DNA from: Bedellia somnulentella
Lineage: Eukaryota; Arthropoda; Insecta; Lepidoptera; Bedelliidae
Direction of reading: 5' to 3'
DNA: 64,000 nucleotides
NCBI GenBank assembly: GCA_963576735.1
Contig: OY755177.1
Span: forward strand, 5,456,001 to 5,520,000
A model generated the notes under the pieces. That model was not told the DNA's origin. It ran no database searches and was given only the letters and a program-made list of their open reading frames with translations. Numbering within the stretch: the first letter of the stretch is position 1; each line of letters opens with the position of its first letter. Positions 53,011 through 64,000 of this stretch are shown here, one piece after another. The position numbers and the translations under genes were made by a program.

Positions 53011-53929
53011 AATAAGTAATAATTAATAATTGATTGGCACATAGGCACAATTTAGATGAAAATTAGTTCTGCTATTTTCTCTATAACGGTATTTGGTAAG
53101 AGGCGTGAGAGTAAAATGTGGTAATATTAATAGGTGATTGGTATTTTGAATAACATCTAAAATATAGAAACTAATTTGAAAATCCGTCAACTAATTACGC
53201 AACCATGCAAAAAATATTTTTGTCTAAACAAAAACGTTCACTTCTCTCTTTTAAAAATTATGAATATTTTACCTATCGAAGAGTTAAAACGGAAATATTC
53301 ATCGAGGCATCAGGAAAAACATTAATTAATTAATAAAAAACGAGGAAGCTCCCAGCTCTTCAGAGCTATGAGGCTTATTGGGGCGGCAGAATTCATTAGC
53401 CGCACGGCCTAGTGATCAAAGCAATTTTGAACCCATTAAACAGAATGAGCCATTCCACTCGTGTAGGACTGGATGTCGTAGTATGTCGTGATTTTAGTCG
53501 GCTTCCATAATTTATTGCTCTCATACTCGCATTTTACTTAGGAATTCAAATGTACGCGAATTCGCGTAGCGGAAATGTGGGAAATACGGTACATTTGTTA
53601 AGGCTGTATACTCAGTGTGAACTCAGAGCTTCTTTCTTAGATGCTGGGAATTTTATTAAGGTTAATGTTTAATGTGATTCAAGTTAAAATGAAGACATTA
53701 TGTAATTTTTACTCTAAGGAGCACCTCTACATTTTATATAATTTATGAACTACGAATACTGCTGACTTATGATATTTTTGGCATTGAAAGGGAAGCACTT
53801 CGGAATAAAGAAAAAAGTTAATGCACTATTCTCAGTTCTATACTTATAAAATTTACAGAGGTCGTTTTGGAGGAGTTTTTTTGCAAACATTTTGACACTA
53901 AAATATTAGAATAAATTATCATTAGATTC
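53011..53929. other. AT-rich, no gene seen
   Basis: No supported feature. Confidence 0.45.
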
Positions 53930-53935
53930 ATAACA

Positions 53936-54306
53936 TAACATAAACAAAACATAAACGTTCACGCCGAATATCCCCGAAGGGGTTGGCAGAGGTACTAATA
54001 CTTCTGAACATTACGCGACTTTGTCACCTGGTATTCAGAGTACCCACGTTTTGCATGGACAGTGCACTCACGTGATAGGAGTTAGGTCTATCGCCGTTTT
54101 TGTACGAATACACTGTCACATGACTAAGTACAACTCAGCCATGTGGGTTTCCTCACGATGTTTTCCCTTACCGTTAACAACCATGATAAATTAACCACAC
54201 ATATGTCTTTAGAAAAGACAAATTGGTGTAGGCCCGACCCAGGATTTGAACACTAGTCGTTTGCACGAGAACTGAGTGTTCTACCCACTGGGCTATCACG
54301 GTTGCA
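53936..54306 (-). repeat. SINE-B copy, full length (subfamily a)
   Basis: Complete from tail to ACTGGGCTATCACGGTTGC. Confidence 0.92.
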
Positions 54307-54398
54307 CGTTATTAGATACAAAATGTAAAAAAAGTTAGTATGTAACTTAAAATATATTAAACAATGCATTATTTTAAATCAGAATTAAGAGTAGCATA

Positions 54399-54727
54399 CG
54401 AGAATCATGCCAAAAGAAACTAGATACTCAAAAATTATAAAATTTATTCTTTATTACAAGTAACGATCTTTTCAAAATATTCACCCTGAGCACGTATACA
54501 CTTTTCCATACGTCTGAAGCAATTGGAAAATACCTCTGATCACTCTTGTTTAGATACCTCAGAAATCTCAAAATTATAGGCAACCAGCGCATCTTCTTTG
54601 ATATCCCCTTTAGTTTTTCTTTGCTTTTTGGAAACAAGTAAAAATTACAAGGCGTTAGGTCAGGGGAATATGGCGGGTGAGGGAGGATTGACACATTATT
54701 CGAGTTAAAGAAGTCTAGTGTTCGTAA
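54399..54727 (-). pseudogene. Second mariner copy, C-terminal remnant
   Basis: TA then CGAGAATCATGCCAAAAGAA at 54397 on is the same right TIR as the 41-46 kb element. The - strand frame reads LDFFNSNNVSILPHPPYSPD and LTPCNFYLFPKSKEKL. The D of the family's CDF/CDFF block is N here, and a deletion after KLKG shifts the rest. The left part of the element is missing. Confidence 0.87.
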
Positions 54728-55513
54728 CACGTTAACGACACGTATTTATAACATTCATGTCAGTGCTTCGGCAACTTTAGAATTATTAATCAGCTATTCT
54801 GTGTGTTGTGAGTAGAAACTAATGAAAATATTAAGATGTGTGAGATATCTGACCCGACCCACAAACAGGAAATACTCAATTGGCACAATGTGACTTCATG
54901 ACCGGGCAAAGGTCGCGTCGATTTGCCATATTTTAACTTCTAAAGGACCCTATTCAACACATGGTGTATATTGAATAAATGTCATGAAGTGCGAAGTAAA
55001 CAAATTGTTAAAATCGGAAAATGACAAATTACAATAGTTAGGTAAACTACAAAGGGATGCTGAGTTACTTTTGGCCCAGAATATTTGCCTCAGACGCGTA
55101 TTTTGCAGGATACAATGAAATGAAAGTGTTATTTACTCAACGTCAATTTAATTAAAATCTAATTTCTACAGGAGCAATTAAAAAAAGACGGCAAGGAATT
55201 CCTTAACACCTTATCTTTTATTATTTTTTTAAATGAAATTAAAAGCATTGCATCAAATATCTTCTTTTTGACCGAATCGATGCTAATATGAAGTAATCAA
55301 ACAAATTGCACGAAACAAAAAACCATCAACAAAGTGGGTGTAGTAAATTAGTTTGACCTACACATTGCGTCTGTGGTACGTGGCATAAGGATTTATATCA
55401 AATAACGAAACCCAAAGAAAGAACAGAAAAGGCAATGCAAATATCAGCATAGTTTTTACATTTATCTCGCATTTATATACTACACTTTACATTTATTTAC
55501 ATGTCATCTGGTC
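54728..55513. other. AT-rich, no gene seen
   Basis: No supported feature. Confidence 0.45.
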
Positions 55514-55519
55514 CTTACG

Positions 55520-55752
55520 CGATACGAGGCAGGCCTATTGCCGTTTTGTACGAATACACTGTCACATGACTAAGTACAACTTTAGTCATTTGGGTTTCCT
55601 CACGATATTTTCCCTCACCGTTGATAACAATGATAAATTTACCACACATATGTTTTTAGAAAAGCAAAATTGGTCTCGGAGGTCTGAACCGAGATTTGCA
55701 CCTTCATCGTCTTCATGATAACCGGTGTTCTACCCACTGAGCTATCACGGTA
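55520..55752 (-). repeat. SINE-B 5' part
   Basis: GAGGCAGGCCTATTGCCG to the head ACTGAGCTATCACGG; the 3' third is absent. Confidence 0.82.
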
Positions 55753-56340
55753 ATTAATTACGCTGAATTTGACGAGGTATTTATTACGATCATCATTGAT
55801 ACAGGAATTTAATTGTATTTTATCATATTTATAGAAGTAAGAAAATTTTCTAGTTTTTTTGCATCTGCATTTGAGCTACAAAGGTTTTGAAACGTAAATT
55901 GTTATCAATGATAAGTACCCCACAGTGGAATCCCTACTAAATGTAACCGTAAACTTTGTAGGTAAGTAATGTATTTTACGTTCATAAGCATCGTTGCCAC
56001 GCTGATGTCACATGCCATAATTTGCTTACTATCTGTCTGATCTGTTTGAAACTGCATTAGGTGACAACAGTAGATCAAAGTTCAATTACTGGGTAAAAGC
56101 GTTCATCATCTATCTAATGACATTGTACGCTCTTGCTCTCGAATGAACTACTATTATTCTGATACCAGTCAATTTATAACTAAAAAATATATCATTTATT
56201 GTATGTATACTGCATTTTGTATGACGACGTGTTAAATTACTTAAATAATGAATGTTGGAGAAGCAAGAGAGATTATATGTGAGTAAGTAAGTAAGTCAGT
56301 GTTAAATAACATGAAAAGACTATTTAAAAAAATACAATCA
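55753..56340. other. AT-rich, no gene seen
   Basis: A (GTAA)n-like run at 56281-56297. Nothing else. Confidence 0.4.
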
Positions 56341-56630
56341 TTTTCGATCGATAGTATCTGCCTGCTCCAATGGGAACTAATGGCGTGAGTATGTGTTGTG
56401 ATATGTTATATACAAACATTGAGCAAAGATTTAACTGGATATCAAAGATCTATATATTAGTGGTAAGAGACGACCGCGGAGGAAATTTTGATTAAATAGT
56501 AGATGTTTTGAAAAAGGCAGATGACGAAAAAAAGGGCATTTTTTTTAAATTAAAAGAATGTAAGGGAAACTTGAGAGAGAAATCTCTCCCTTCTCCAATG
56601 GGATCTTATGGCGTAAGTATATGTAAGTAT
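56341..56630 (+). repeat. Two LINE-C 3' fragments in tandem
   Basis: 56341-56400 holds CGATCGATAGTATCTGCCTG and GGCGTGAGTATGTG. 56461-56630 holds AGACGACCGCGGAGG and the TTCTCCAATGGGATCTTATGGCGTAAG end, strongly diverged. Confidence 0.65.
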
Positions 56631-56845
56631 AAAAAATAATTACAAGTTTCCTATTACACTGCTCACTCCTAAGTCTTGATTACCGCTTCCAAATACAAAT
56701 AAATATAACACATATTTAATGTCTGTTAATTTTATTTTTAATCTTGTTATTTTTTTTTATTGCAGAGAGGTTCTAAATAACTACACCGTTAAATTACTCG
56801 GAAATGCTCAGTTTTTTGTTGAAGCAAAAGTTTTTTAACGTTTTT

Positions 56846-57006
56846 ATAGGCCTGCCCCCTATCACGTGAGTACACTGTCCATGCAAAACGTGGGTACTCT
56901 GAACACCAGGTGACAAAGTCACGTGATGTTCAGAAATATTAGTACCTCTGCTAACCCCTTCGGGGATATTCGGCGTGAACGTTTATGTTATGTTATGTTA
57001 TGTTAT
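56846..57006 (+). repeat. SINE-B 3' part
   Basis: TAGGCCTGCCCCCTATCACG to (TTATG)n; 5' truncated. Confidence 0.9.
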
Positions 57007-57081
57007 ACATATGCTCATCAGGCGTGACCACTAATTATAGTAAGATATAAGATTATTGTTTTATTTAGTAGTATGTATTAT

Positions 57082-57330
57082 GCTGTGTAGTGTCGGCTTA
57101 GAATAGCATTACCCATTTTTTTCCATGGGTGATCGTAAAAGGCAATTAAGGGTATCGGGCCTTTTAAGTGATTTATGGGCGATGCGGTTCGAGACCCATC
57201 ACCAAAAACTTTCATTTGACAATCTTTTCCCCACTTAACTTCCGAAGGTGGCTGAAGAGTTTTCTGTTTATGAAACTCTGGTTGTCCCTTTTAGAAATTG
57301 ATAGCAGCGACTATATGTGTATGTATATTG
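57082..57330 (+). repeat. SINE-A copy, CCATGGGTGATCG subtype
   Basis: Complete but diverged; its stem-loop reads GGTTGTCCCTTTTAGAAATTGATAGCAG and is largely broken. Confidence 0.8.
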
Positions 57331-57408
57331 TGTAAAGTAATGCATAATATTACGAAGTTTTAGACGTTTTTAGTAATATTCTAATAAAGAATGTTGTTAT
57401 TTTTTTTT

Positions 57409-57462
57409 TATTCCGTAGCTCTGGCTGACTTCCTTATTTGGAATAAAGCCGTGAGCATAAGG
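57409..57462 (+). repeat. SINE-A 3' scrap
   Basis: TCCGTAGCTCTGGCTGACTTCC and AAAGCCGTGAGCATAAGG. Confidence 0.55.
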
Positions 57463-57965
57463 AAGTAACATTTTAACTAATGAAAGGTTACTTTGTGTAG
57501 ACATGATTTTGGAGCAACACATTCATGTTTATTCAAAAATGTAGCATTATATCTGAACAACTTAGTGACAAAGCCATTCAACTGGTGGAACATAACACAC
57601 CTATTTAAAAACAAAACAAGTGAAAATAAAAACAGCATCTTAGGTCCAATCTGACAAACGGGGTTTAATGTATAACATGTAGTTACATGTACACCTAATA
57701 TGAATTTATAGCAATCAGATTATTATAGCACGAAACTACAAAAACTCGAACTTCGAAAAAAGGTAGGCTGATATATTTTGTATATTAGATAGGATCTGTA
57801 CTCAGAATTCGTTATTTCTTTTCGTGAAGGATTTCTAGCCGCATTTCCAGCAATATTTTACATCGCAAACCAATCTGATGAAAATTAAATATTTTATTTA
57901 TGAGATTAAATTAATAAATATGAGAGAGTAATGATATTCTAAGCTAACACTACTCAGCATATACA
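57463..57965. other. AT-rich, no gene seen
   Basis: TATTCTAAGCTAACACTACTCAGC at 57933-57956 is a SINE-A 5'-end scrap on the - strand. Confidence 0.4.
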
Positions 57966-58040
57966 GAATATAATTTGAATGTTTTTGGTCATGAAAACCT
58001 CATGTGGGGATAATTACTAATAAATAAAGGAAAGAAACTT
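57966..58040 (-). repeat. SINE-G 3' body
   Basis: CATGAAAACCTCATGTGGGG and ACTAATAAATAAAGGAAAGAAA, matching the complement of 2793-2870; the tRNA head is lost. Confidence 0.7.
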
Positions 58041-58503
58041 TTGAGTGTAAGGAAGCAAGGAAAATTTCCTGGTTGTAGAAAAATAAGTCACGTAATAAAC
58101 AGGTAATAGTTGCCTATATTTTTTTTTATATGTCACGTACCTTGACCTCAATTGAACTTACTTTTCAAAGGTATAACGTGATTACCAATCAACCAGCTCA
58201 TACAATACTTACCACATCTGCCACGTTCAAGTATATTCGTGACTAGCTTGATTAATACGATAGTAAGAAGAATCACGGAATAACATAATTATTTGACCTC
58301 GCTAATCTACTGTAGTGGTAAGGTTTGTCAGCCTTCAAAGAAGATAATTCTTCTATCCTTTCTTTCGGGAGTATTTAGCGAAGCCCATAGAAGTGAATAT
58401 TCGTTTTGTTCATTATAATCGCGAATCGCCTTTATTTTACCCATTAGACGTTCATTGCGTTGATAGGTCTTTTCCAAGGCTTTACAACGTTCAGGTCTTC
58501 ACA
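58041..58503. other. Unique sequence, no gene seen
   Basis: No supported feature. Confidence 0.45.
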
Positions 58504-58729
58504 AATCCCTAGATGAGGTAGCCAGGGCTAAGGAATTAGAAATTTCTCAGCCACTTTTGGAAAGTTAAGTGGGGAAAAGATGGTAAAATAAAGGTGATTC
58601 GCGATCATTATGGGTCTCCAACCTCATCGCCCAAAAATCCCTCAAAAGCCCCAATACCGTTAGTCGCCTCTTACATACACCCACCGGAAGAAATGAGGTA
58701 GTGCTATTCTAAGCCGACACTACACAGCT
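58504..58729 (-). repeat. SINE-A copy without tail
   Basis: The terminal CTCACGGCT and TACA tail are missing; a short GATTCGCGATCATTAT insert replaces the TTGTTGGTGA text. Confidence 0.85.
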
Positions 58730-59090
58730 CAACCATACATCACAAAAATACATCATCAATAATCGTTTATTTGACCACTGACCACTTTCTCATATACCGA
58801 GTCCAAAGGCTGATGTGTGATTAGATTAGTTTAGAAGACTTACAATAAAATCAGTTCATTTGCATTTCTCTGCATAAATCAGTAAATCCTGATTGTGTCC
58901 CTAATTTATCAATATCAATTAATGATAACTTGATAGCTAAATAAAAAAACTATATTTCTTATTTTCTAAAAAGTGGAGTTAATAAATAATTATTACCGAA
59001 AACAAAATTGTTTTTTATCTTTAAATGTTTGTGACAACCTTGATGTGAAACTCGGTGAGAAGACCACCACTTATTCCGTGAGGCGTGGCA
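58730..59090. other. AT-rich, no gene seen
   Basis: No supported feature. Confidence 0.45.
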
Positions 59091-59400
59091 AAAAGTCAAA
59101 AAGTTTATTATTTTTTTATTTTTTTTCAAAATAAAGTTAAATACTAACATTTTTGAACGTCAAAGTTTTAAATTAATCGTTAATCCGTTGCTTCGGAAGG
59201 TGTTCGTAAAGAGAAGAAGCAACAAAGAAACTCTTTACATTCACATTTTTTCATTTTTTCAAAATATGGTTTGTACAATTTCAGTTTATAAACATGTTTT
59301 TACTTTACAAAAGATTTTCTATGCGACCAAACCAAACGCTAGTTTGACATAATTAAAATAAATTGTCCATCACAAAAACCAATCACATAACGTGAGAAGA
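59091..59400 (-). repeat. LINE-F 3' end, copy 2
   Basis: Collinear with 42228-42545 through GTTGCTTCGGAAGGTGTTCG, GAAGAAGCAACAAAG and CCAAACGCTAGTTTGACATA. Confidence 0.75.
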
Positions 59401-59564
59401 AGTGGCTTCTAACCTTATGCTGTGCATAGGGGTGTGTGGTCAATGTGGTCAATGGTCACATAATTCAATTATTTGTGAAATACAATTCTCATTAAATAAA
59501 TTAAAATAGTATAAAATACATGACGACAAGATAAAAAATAAAAATATAAATAAACTTGGATGCA

Positions 59565-59666
59565 CTGTCAAAGCTAAACATGGTTACTCTGAATAACAGG
59601 TGGCAAAATTATAACAAAATGTTTAAAATCTGTCAGGCCTTTGGGAATATAGAACGTGAAACTGAT
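59565..59666 (+). repeat. SINE-B, degenerate 3' part
   Basis: CACTGTCAAAGCTAAACATGG, ACAGGTGGCAAAATTATAAC and GGGAATATAGAACGTGAAAC. Confidence 0.5.
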
Positions 59667-60391
59667 ATTCTTTTTCGATGCAATAAGCAACTTTAAGGTC
59701 TGCCTGAATAAATTGTTGTAGAAAAATAAGGTCTAAACAGCCCTCTATACTCTGTTTGTTGTTTTAACCCAACAATTATAGTGCAAGTAACAATTTATAA
59801 ATAAAAGTGCATGCAACTAAGTTTAATACTCTTTTTATTCGATCTACACTGTGTTTTTCCCAGGGGCATATCATGCTGAATAAAGCTCCTAGCACACTGA
59901 AAATGTACAATGGAGTGGAATGGAGTTTCTTTTACTTCTGCGAATTCGCTTATATGAGCTCCGAAAAAAGAACATTTAGTTTGTGTCTTTAAGATCTCTG
60001 TTTAAAAACGGTATTTTTAATAATTTTCTGCATTAACTGAATGAATGAATGGCAAGTTTATCGTTGCTGTTCCTTCAGTGATATCATATGTTTATTCAAA
60101 CTAGTCTTTATTTTGTTTAGCAAACGTAAACTACTTATTTAATCAGGAGACCGAGTTGGATAGTCTGGGAGTTACGTTTTAAAATACAACTGAGACGTAC
60201 AGTAAATATTTAATGTTAATAAATTTAAGCAGTGACCCTATATTATTCAATTCACTAGACCCCTGCGCTTTGCACTGGCAGTTTTATGTATCCAATATCT
60301 AAAGTTTCTTCTATCACTGCTAATAAGTTAAGAAATTTAGCGAGAAGATATAAAGCCTGACAGACAATTCATACATACTTTTCCAGCTTCT
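59667..60391. other. AT-rich, no gene seen
   Basis: No supported feature. Confidence 0.45.
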
Positions 60392-60639
60392 CATACATAC
60401 ATACATATACTCACGGCTATAAATCCCTAGTAGGGGTAGCCAGAGCTAAGGAATCAGAAATTTCTCAGCCACTTTTGGAAGTTGAGTGGGGAAAAGATGG
60501 TAAAATAAAAGTTGTTGGTGATGGGTCTCCAACCGCATCGCCCAAAAATCCCTTAAAAGCCCCAATACCGTTAGTCGCCTCTTACGTACACCCACCGGCT
60601 GAAATGGGGTAGTGCTATTCTAAGCCGACACTACACAGC
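60392..60639 (-). repeat. SINE-A copy, near consensus
   Basis: Complete, with CACCGGCTGAAATGGGG as the only notable change. Confidence 0.92.
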
Positions 60640-60943
60640 ATAATACTTCTCACTTCTTAAATAACATACTCGCTCTCACTTGACTCATGCTACGGGCGCA
60701 TGTGAGTTTCAACAAATACAAGGATATGTATATTAGCAGTGTGCACGTAGCCTAGACCGATGCAGTGACGTCATTACTCACTAGTGCGACCCATTAATCT
60801 CTTGTCACTTGTTAATCACAGTTTTTATAATGGCGGAGACTACACACACTATTAATCTAATGTCGTTAAAAGCTAGTTTCATTTGTATTGTTCGCTGGGA
60901 AAGTTATCACATTCCCTAGCTTTTCTTTCTATTATTTATGTAG
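60640..60943. other. Unique sequence
   Basis: No gene seen; somewhat less AT-rich around 60690-60790. Confidence 0.4.
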
Positions 60944-60955
60944 GTTATATATGGC

Positions 60956-61336
60956 GACATGATACATGATATAAGTGACATGATAGTCCAGTGGGTAGAA
61001 CACCCGCCCGAAAAACAGAAGGGCGTGAGTTCCAATCCTGGTACGGGCCTACACCAATTTGTCTTTTCTAAAGTCATATGTGTGGTTAATTTATCATGGT
61101 TGCTAACGGTGAGGGAAAACATCGTGAGGAAACCCACATGGCTGAGTTGTACTTAGTCATGTGACAGTGTATTCGTACAAAACGGCGATAGGCTTGCCCC
61201 CTATCACGTGAGTACACTGTCTAAGCAAAACGTGGGTACCTTCTCTGGTTACTAGATGGCGCTGCCATGTGAGTTCAGAAGTATTAGTACCTCTGCCAAC
61301 CCCTTCGGGGATAAACGGCGTGATCGTCGTTTTTAT
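60956..61336 (+). mobile_element. SINE-B copy (subfamily b) with exact duplication
   Basis: GTTATATATGGC at 60944-60955 and 61337-61348. The 5' end carries an extra GACATGATACATGATATAAGT ahead of the usual head, partly repeating GACATGATA. Confidence 0.9.
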
Positions 61337-61349
61337 GTTATATATGGCA

Positions 61350-61599
61350 GCTGTGTAGTGTCGGCTTAGAATAGCACTACCCTATTTCTTCCGGTGGATG
61401 TACGTAAGAGGCGACTTACGGTATTGGGGCTTTTAAGGGATTTTTGGGCGATGCGGTTGGAGACCCATCACCAACAACCTTTATTTTACCATCTTTTCCC
61501 CACTTAACTTTCCAAGAGGGGCTGAGGAATTTCTAATTCCTTAGCTCTGGCTACCCCATCTAGGGATATATAGCCGTGAGTATATGTATGTATGTATGT
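61350..61599 (+). repeat. SINE-A copy inserted beside SINE-B
   Basis: Starts one base after the SINE-B duplication; TGTTATATA recurs after its TATG tail, so both used nearly the same site. Confidence 0.9.
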
Positions 61600-62564
61600 T
61601 ATATAAAATGATTTCAGGGATTTTAAGGATTCCGTTAAAATTTTAACTACTGACGTGGTTTAATCAATGTCAAGTTATGTTCAGTAGTATACTACCTCTG
61701 CCACCCCTTCCGCGATACAATTCGTGATCGTTTAAGTACAGCTATAACAATTGGTACAAATTTTTTTTCAACCTGTGTAGTTTCGGCTTAGAGTAGTTTA
61801 ATTTCGATACATCACTTGGCGGTCGAACGAGTGGTTTTTTTTAGTGATTATATGATATAGATGGCCCATAACTCACCCTCCTTGATTTTTCAATCTGTTC
61901 TCTACAAAACTTTTAAATAACCGAGGAATGTCTAATGCTGAAGTTTCATCTATCTCGCTGTAATATTTATAGCCGTGTAGCATGTAAGGAATTTAGCTCT
62001 TTCTGGAGTCCAAGCAAGTAATAATATAGTGTACTCGAGATAGATTCTTATATACACATTATACCCTCCTTTTCGGATAATAATACAGTTATTATCCGAA
62101 ACATACTGTTATTTTAATAAAGATTCTACTAATTCTCAGATTTGCAATAGAGCTGCAGAATCAGAAATTCCATAGCCATTTTATTATCTTGAGCGCAGTA
62201 TAGATAGTAAAATAGAGAAGTATTTATAAGGAATGGGATATTTCTATCCCAACCGACCCAATCCATCAAATCCTAAATTTTTATTGTAACATTAATACAT
62301 AGTTTATCCGAAAACCAAACCATCTCCGAAGTTTCACTCAAGATGTATCATTAAAACCAGCTGTCCCCTCATATGACATAGTTGGTAAATCAAGATTCAG
62401 TCGGTTGATCTTGACGGACGACAGAGTGCTGCCATCAATCAGGGTGCCTCGAGCGTTAATCCGACTACGGTTGTGGTATTGGATTAACGTTTGGACGCAT
62501 TTCGGGCTATACTGATGTATTGATAGTGCTAAAGATGTACAGAGATCTAAAATATATATTAGTA
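61600..62564. other. Old SINE-A and SINE-B remnants in unique sequence
   Basis: 61678-61735: TATGTTCAGTAGTATACTACC and a decayed SINE-B end. 61773-61982: CTGTGTAGTTTCGGCTTAGAG to TTTATAGCCGTG, an old SINE-A. 62150-62200: SINE-A scrap. No gene. Confidence 0.5.
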
Positions 62565-62790
62565 TACATACATATACTCACGGCTTTCAATCCCTACAAG
62601 GGGTAGAACTAGAAGTTCCTCAACCACTTTTGGAAAGTAGAGTGGGGAAACGATGGTAAAAATAAAGGTTGATGGGTCTCCAACCGCATCGCCCAAAAAT
62701 CCCTTAATAGCCCCAATACCATTAGTCGCCTCTTACGTACACCCACCGTAAGAAATGGGGTAGTGCTATTCTAAGCCGGCACTACACAGC
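62565..62790 (-). repeat. SINE-A copy
   Basis: Short deletions (GGTTGATGGGTCTCC); both ends intact. Confidence 0.88.
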
Positions 62791-62795
62791 ACTGC

Positions 62796-62822
62796 CATCG
62801 TATCGTATCGTAGCGTATCGTA
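62796..62822 (+). repeat. (CGTAT)n short tandem repeat
   Basis: Five imperfect CGTAT units directly after the SINE-A 5' end. Confidence 0.7.
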
Positions 62823-63314
62823 TACTGCCATCTCATTCTACCCGTTATCGTGTCGATAAAATAGCGCTCGTGCTAGCCGGGCTGATCGTGAATTGGTATC
62901 GCATAGTTAGCAGTCCGCAGAGACTCATCCAACTGAAGTATAGTGATGTTAATTGCAATGGCTCGTGTTGCCTCCTGGTTTGTAAACGGAAACATTTCCA
63001 GTTTTAACTGGATGTAAAAGCAGCTTCCTACTTTCGTGTATATATCTGGGGTTTTTTTGTTTCAAGTGTGCCGTTTGCTAGTTTCCGTGTATTTGTAAAT
63101 ACAATATTTTAAGGATAATGTATGCAGAGATATTCAAAATAGATCCTTGAATGTAAATAAATAATAATTAGACTAAAAATACGCAGCATTTATACATGTA
63201 TTGGTACAGTCAGTTCCTATACTCAAAAACTACCGAAAAACTTAAAAAAAAGCCGTCTGAAGTTTGAAAGATCGAAGAGATCACATCATTAACTTTACCA
63301 CGATAATATAAAGT
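62823..63314. other. Unique sequence, moderately GC patch
   Basis: 62850-62980 is less AT-rich than its flanks and may be a promoter or exon, but no signal is decisive. Confidence 0.3.
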
Positions 63315-63420
63315 ACCGATAAATAGTGTCTGCCTATCCCAATGGTGACAAAAATATTGGGCGATATTTAGCAGTACCTCTGTCGACTCTGCGGAGATTT
63401 TCGGTGTGATATACAAGTTT
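63315..63420 (+). repeat. LINE-C and SINE-B 3' scraps
   Basis: TAGTGTCTGCCTATCCCAATGG (LINE-C) followed by GCAGTACCTCTGTCGACTCTGCGGAG (SINE-B). Confidence 0.5.
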
Positions 63421-63469
63421 GAGTTTTTTCAAAAAGGAATAATATATAACAATGTATATATTTATATAT

Positions 63470-63612
63470 ATTCATTTCCATAAATCCCGAAAGGGTAGCC
63501 AGAGCTTTAGAGCTAGAAACTAATCAGACACATTTGGAAGTTGACAGGGTACAAGATGGTAGAAATAGAGTATCATTGGTGATTGATGAGTCTCCAACCA
63601 TGCATACCCAAA
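63470..63612 (-). repeat. SINE-A, older subtype, 3' half
   Basis: CATAAATCCCGAAAGGGTAGCC to GAGTCTCCAACCATGC. Confidence 0.7.
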
Positions 63613-64000
63613 GACAAAAAGTCTTTCGAAATACTTATATAATGTTCTAAATACTGTGCTTGCCAGCCTTTGGATAGATTCTGATACCGTATAAGCACTT
63701 AATAAAAAAACAACTTGTGCAGAACCCTGATGGATCTGTTTAGTAAATGTTCTTTAGGTGTTAGTACTAGAAGCACTTTACCCTGCGAGCGAGCTCAAGG
63801 ATTGATGAAGTTCGCTGAAGTGACATTTACTGGGTGCTCGATCACTGGCTGGCTTGAAAACATTATGTCGTCTTTATACGGTCTGAAGTAGGGTGCGGTT
63901 TTTCTTACATAACTTTTTAACTCCTATCATCAGGTCCAAAAATATTTCACACACCATTTAAAATCATAATGATTATTCTTCATAAAAAATTCAAGTCATA
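63613..64000. other. Unique sequence to window end
   Basis: No gene or repeat recognised. Confidence 0.4.

Noticed and set aside
1..64000. CRISPR arrays, bacterial operons, riboswitches, rRNA
   Set aside because: None seen; repeats are dispersed retroposons without regular spacing and the gene structure is eukaryotic.

Overview
The window looks like an AT-rich, intron- and transposon-filled stretch of an insect nuclear genome, most likely a moth or butterfly. The evidence is two intron-containing secretory genes, dense insect-type retroposons with (TATG)n or (TTATG)n tails, tRNA-derived SINEs with the GAGGAAACCCACATG core I associate with Lepidoptera, Helitrons, mariner, a piggyBac-type element and RTE/CR1/R2-like LINE remnants. 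There are no operons or bacterial signals. No database search was run; family names rest on motifs read by eye.

Only two protein genes are convincing, both on the + strand. The gene at 7187-8062 encodes a 291-residue secreted, furin-site-bearing, Pro/Asn-rich protein. The gene at 25383-25742 encodes a 119-residue secreted protein. They share a C-terminal six-cysteine module (C-x6-CC-x8-C-x5-C-x9/10-C) and the same architecture, with a 3' splice site directly before the start codon, so they look like diverged paralogues. A TATA box, an initiator and a consensus splice donor at 18411-18680 fit as promoter and non-coding first exon of the second gene. A CpG-rich start with an NRF-1-type palindrome and a donor at 3951 may serve the first. 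A third, weaker gene candidate is a CpG-rich first coding exon on the - strand at 47254-47433.

Most of the rest is mobile DNA. Three families dominate. SINE-A (about 245 bp) has about 39 copies. SINE-B (tRNA-derived, about 370 bp, two subfamilies) has about 22 copies. LINE-C has 5'-truncated copies of a non-LTR retrotransposon C-terminus and 3' end. All three end in the same kind of 3' stem-loop (outer G-S-C stem, CCCC/GGGG inner stem) followed by GTGA and a TATG- or TTATG-type tail. One base pair of the stem is swapped between A and B/C, which suggests one retrotransposition machinery serves all three. The TATG tails have in turn been used as targets by TA-inserting DNA transposons: a 259-bp foldback MITE at 24192 and a mariner at 40979.

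Layout: 0-6.6 kb repeats, a tRNA-like unit and a SINE-G inverted pair; 7.2-8.1 kb gene 1; 8.6-18.2 kb repeats and two Helitrons; 18.4-25.7 kb gene 2 with a repeat-filled 6.7-kb intron; 26-31 kb repeats and a tandem duplication broken by an R2-like fragment; 33.5-35 kb a YADD reverse transcriptase remnant; 40.7-46.3 kb a nest (SINE-A, mariner, piggyBac-like element, a 3.2-kb unassigned insertion with G/C hairpins); 46.8-47.4 kb the - strand exon candidates; 47.5-64 kb mainly repeats and AT-rich sequence with no recognisable gene.
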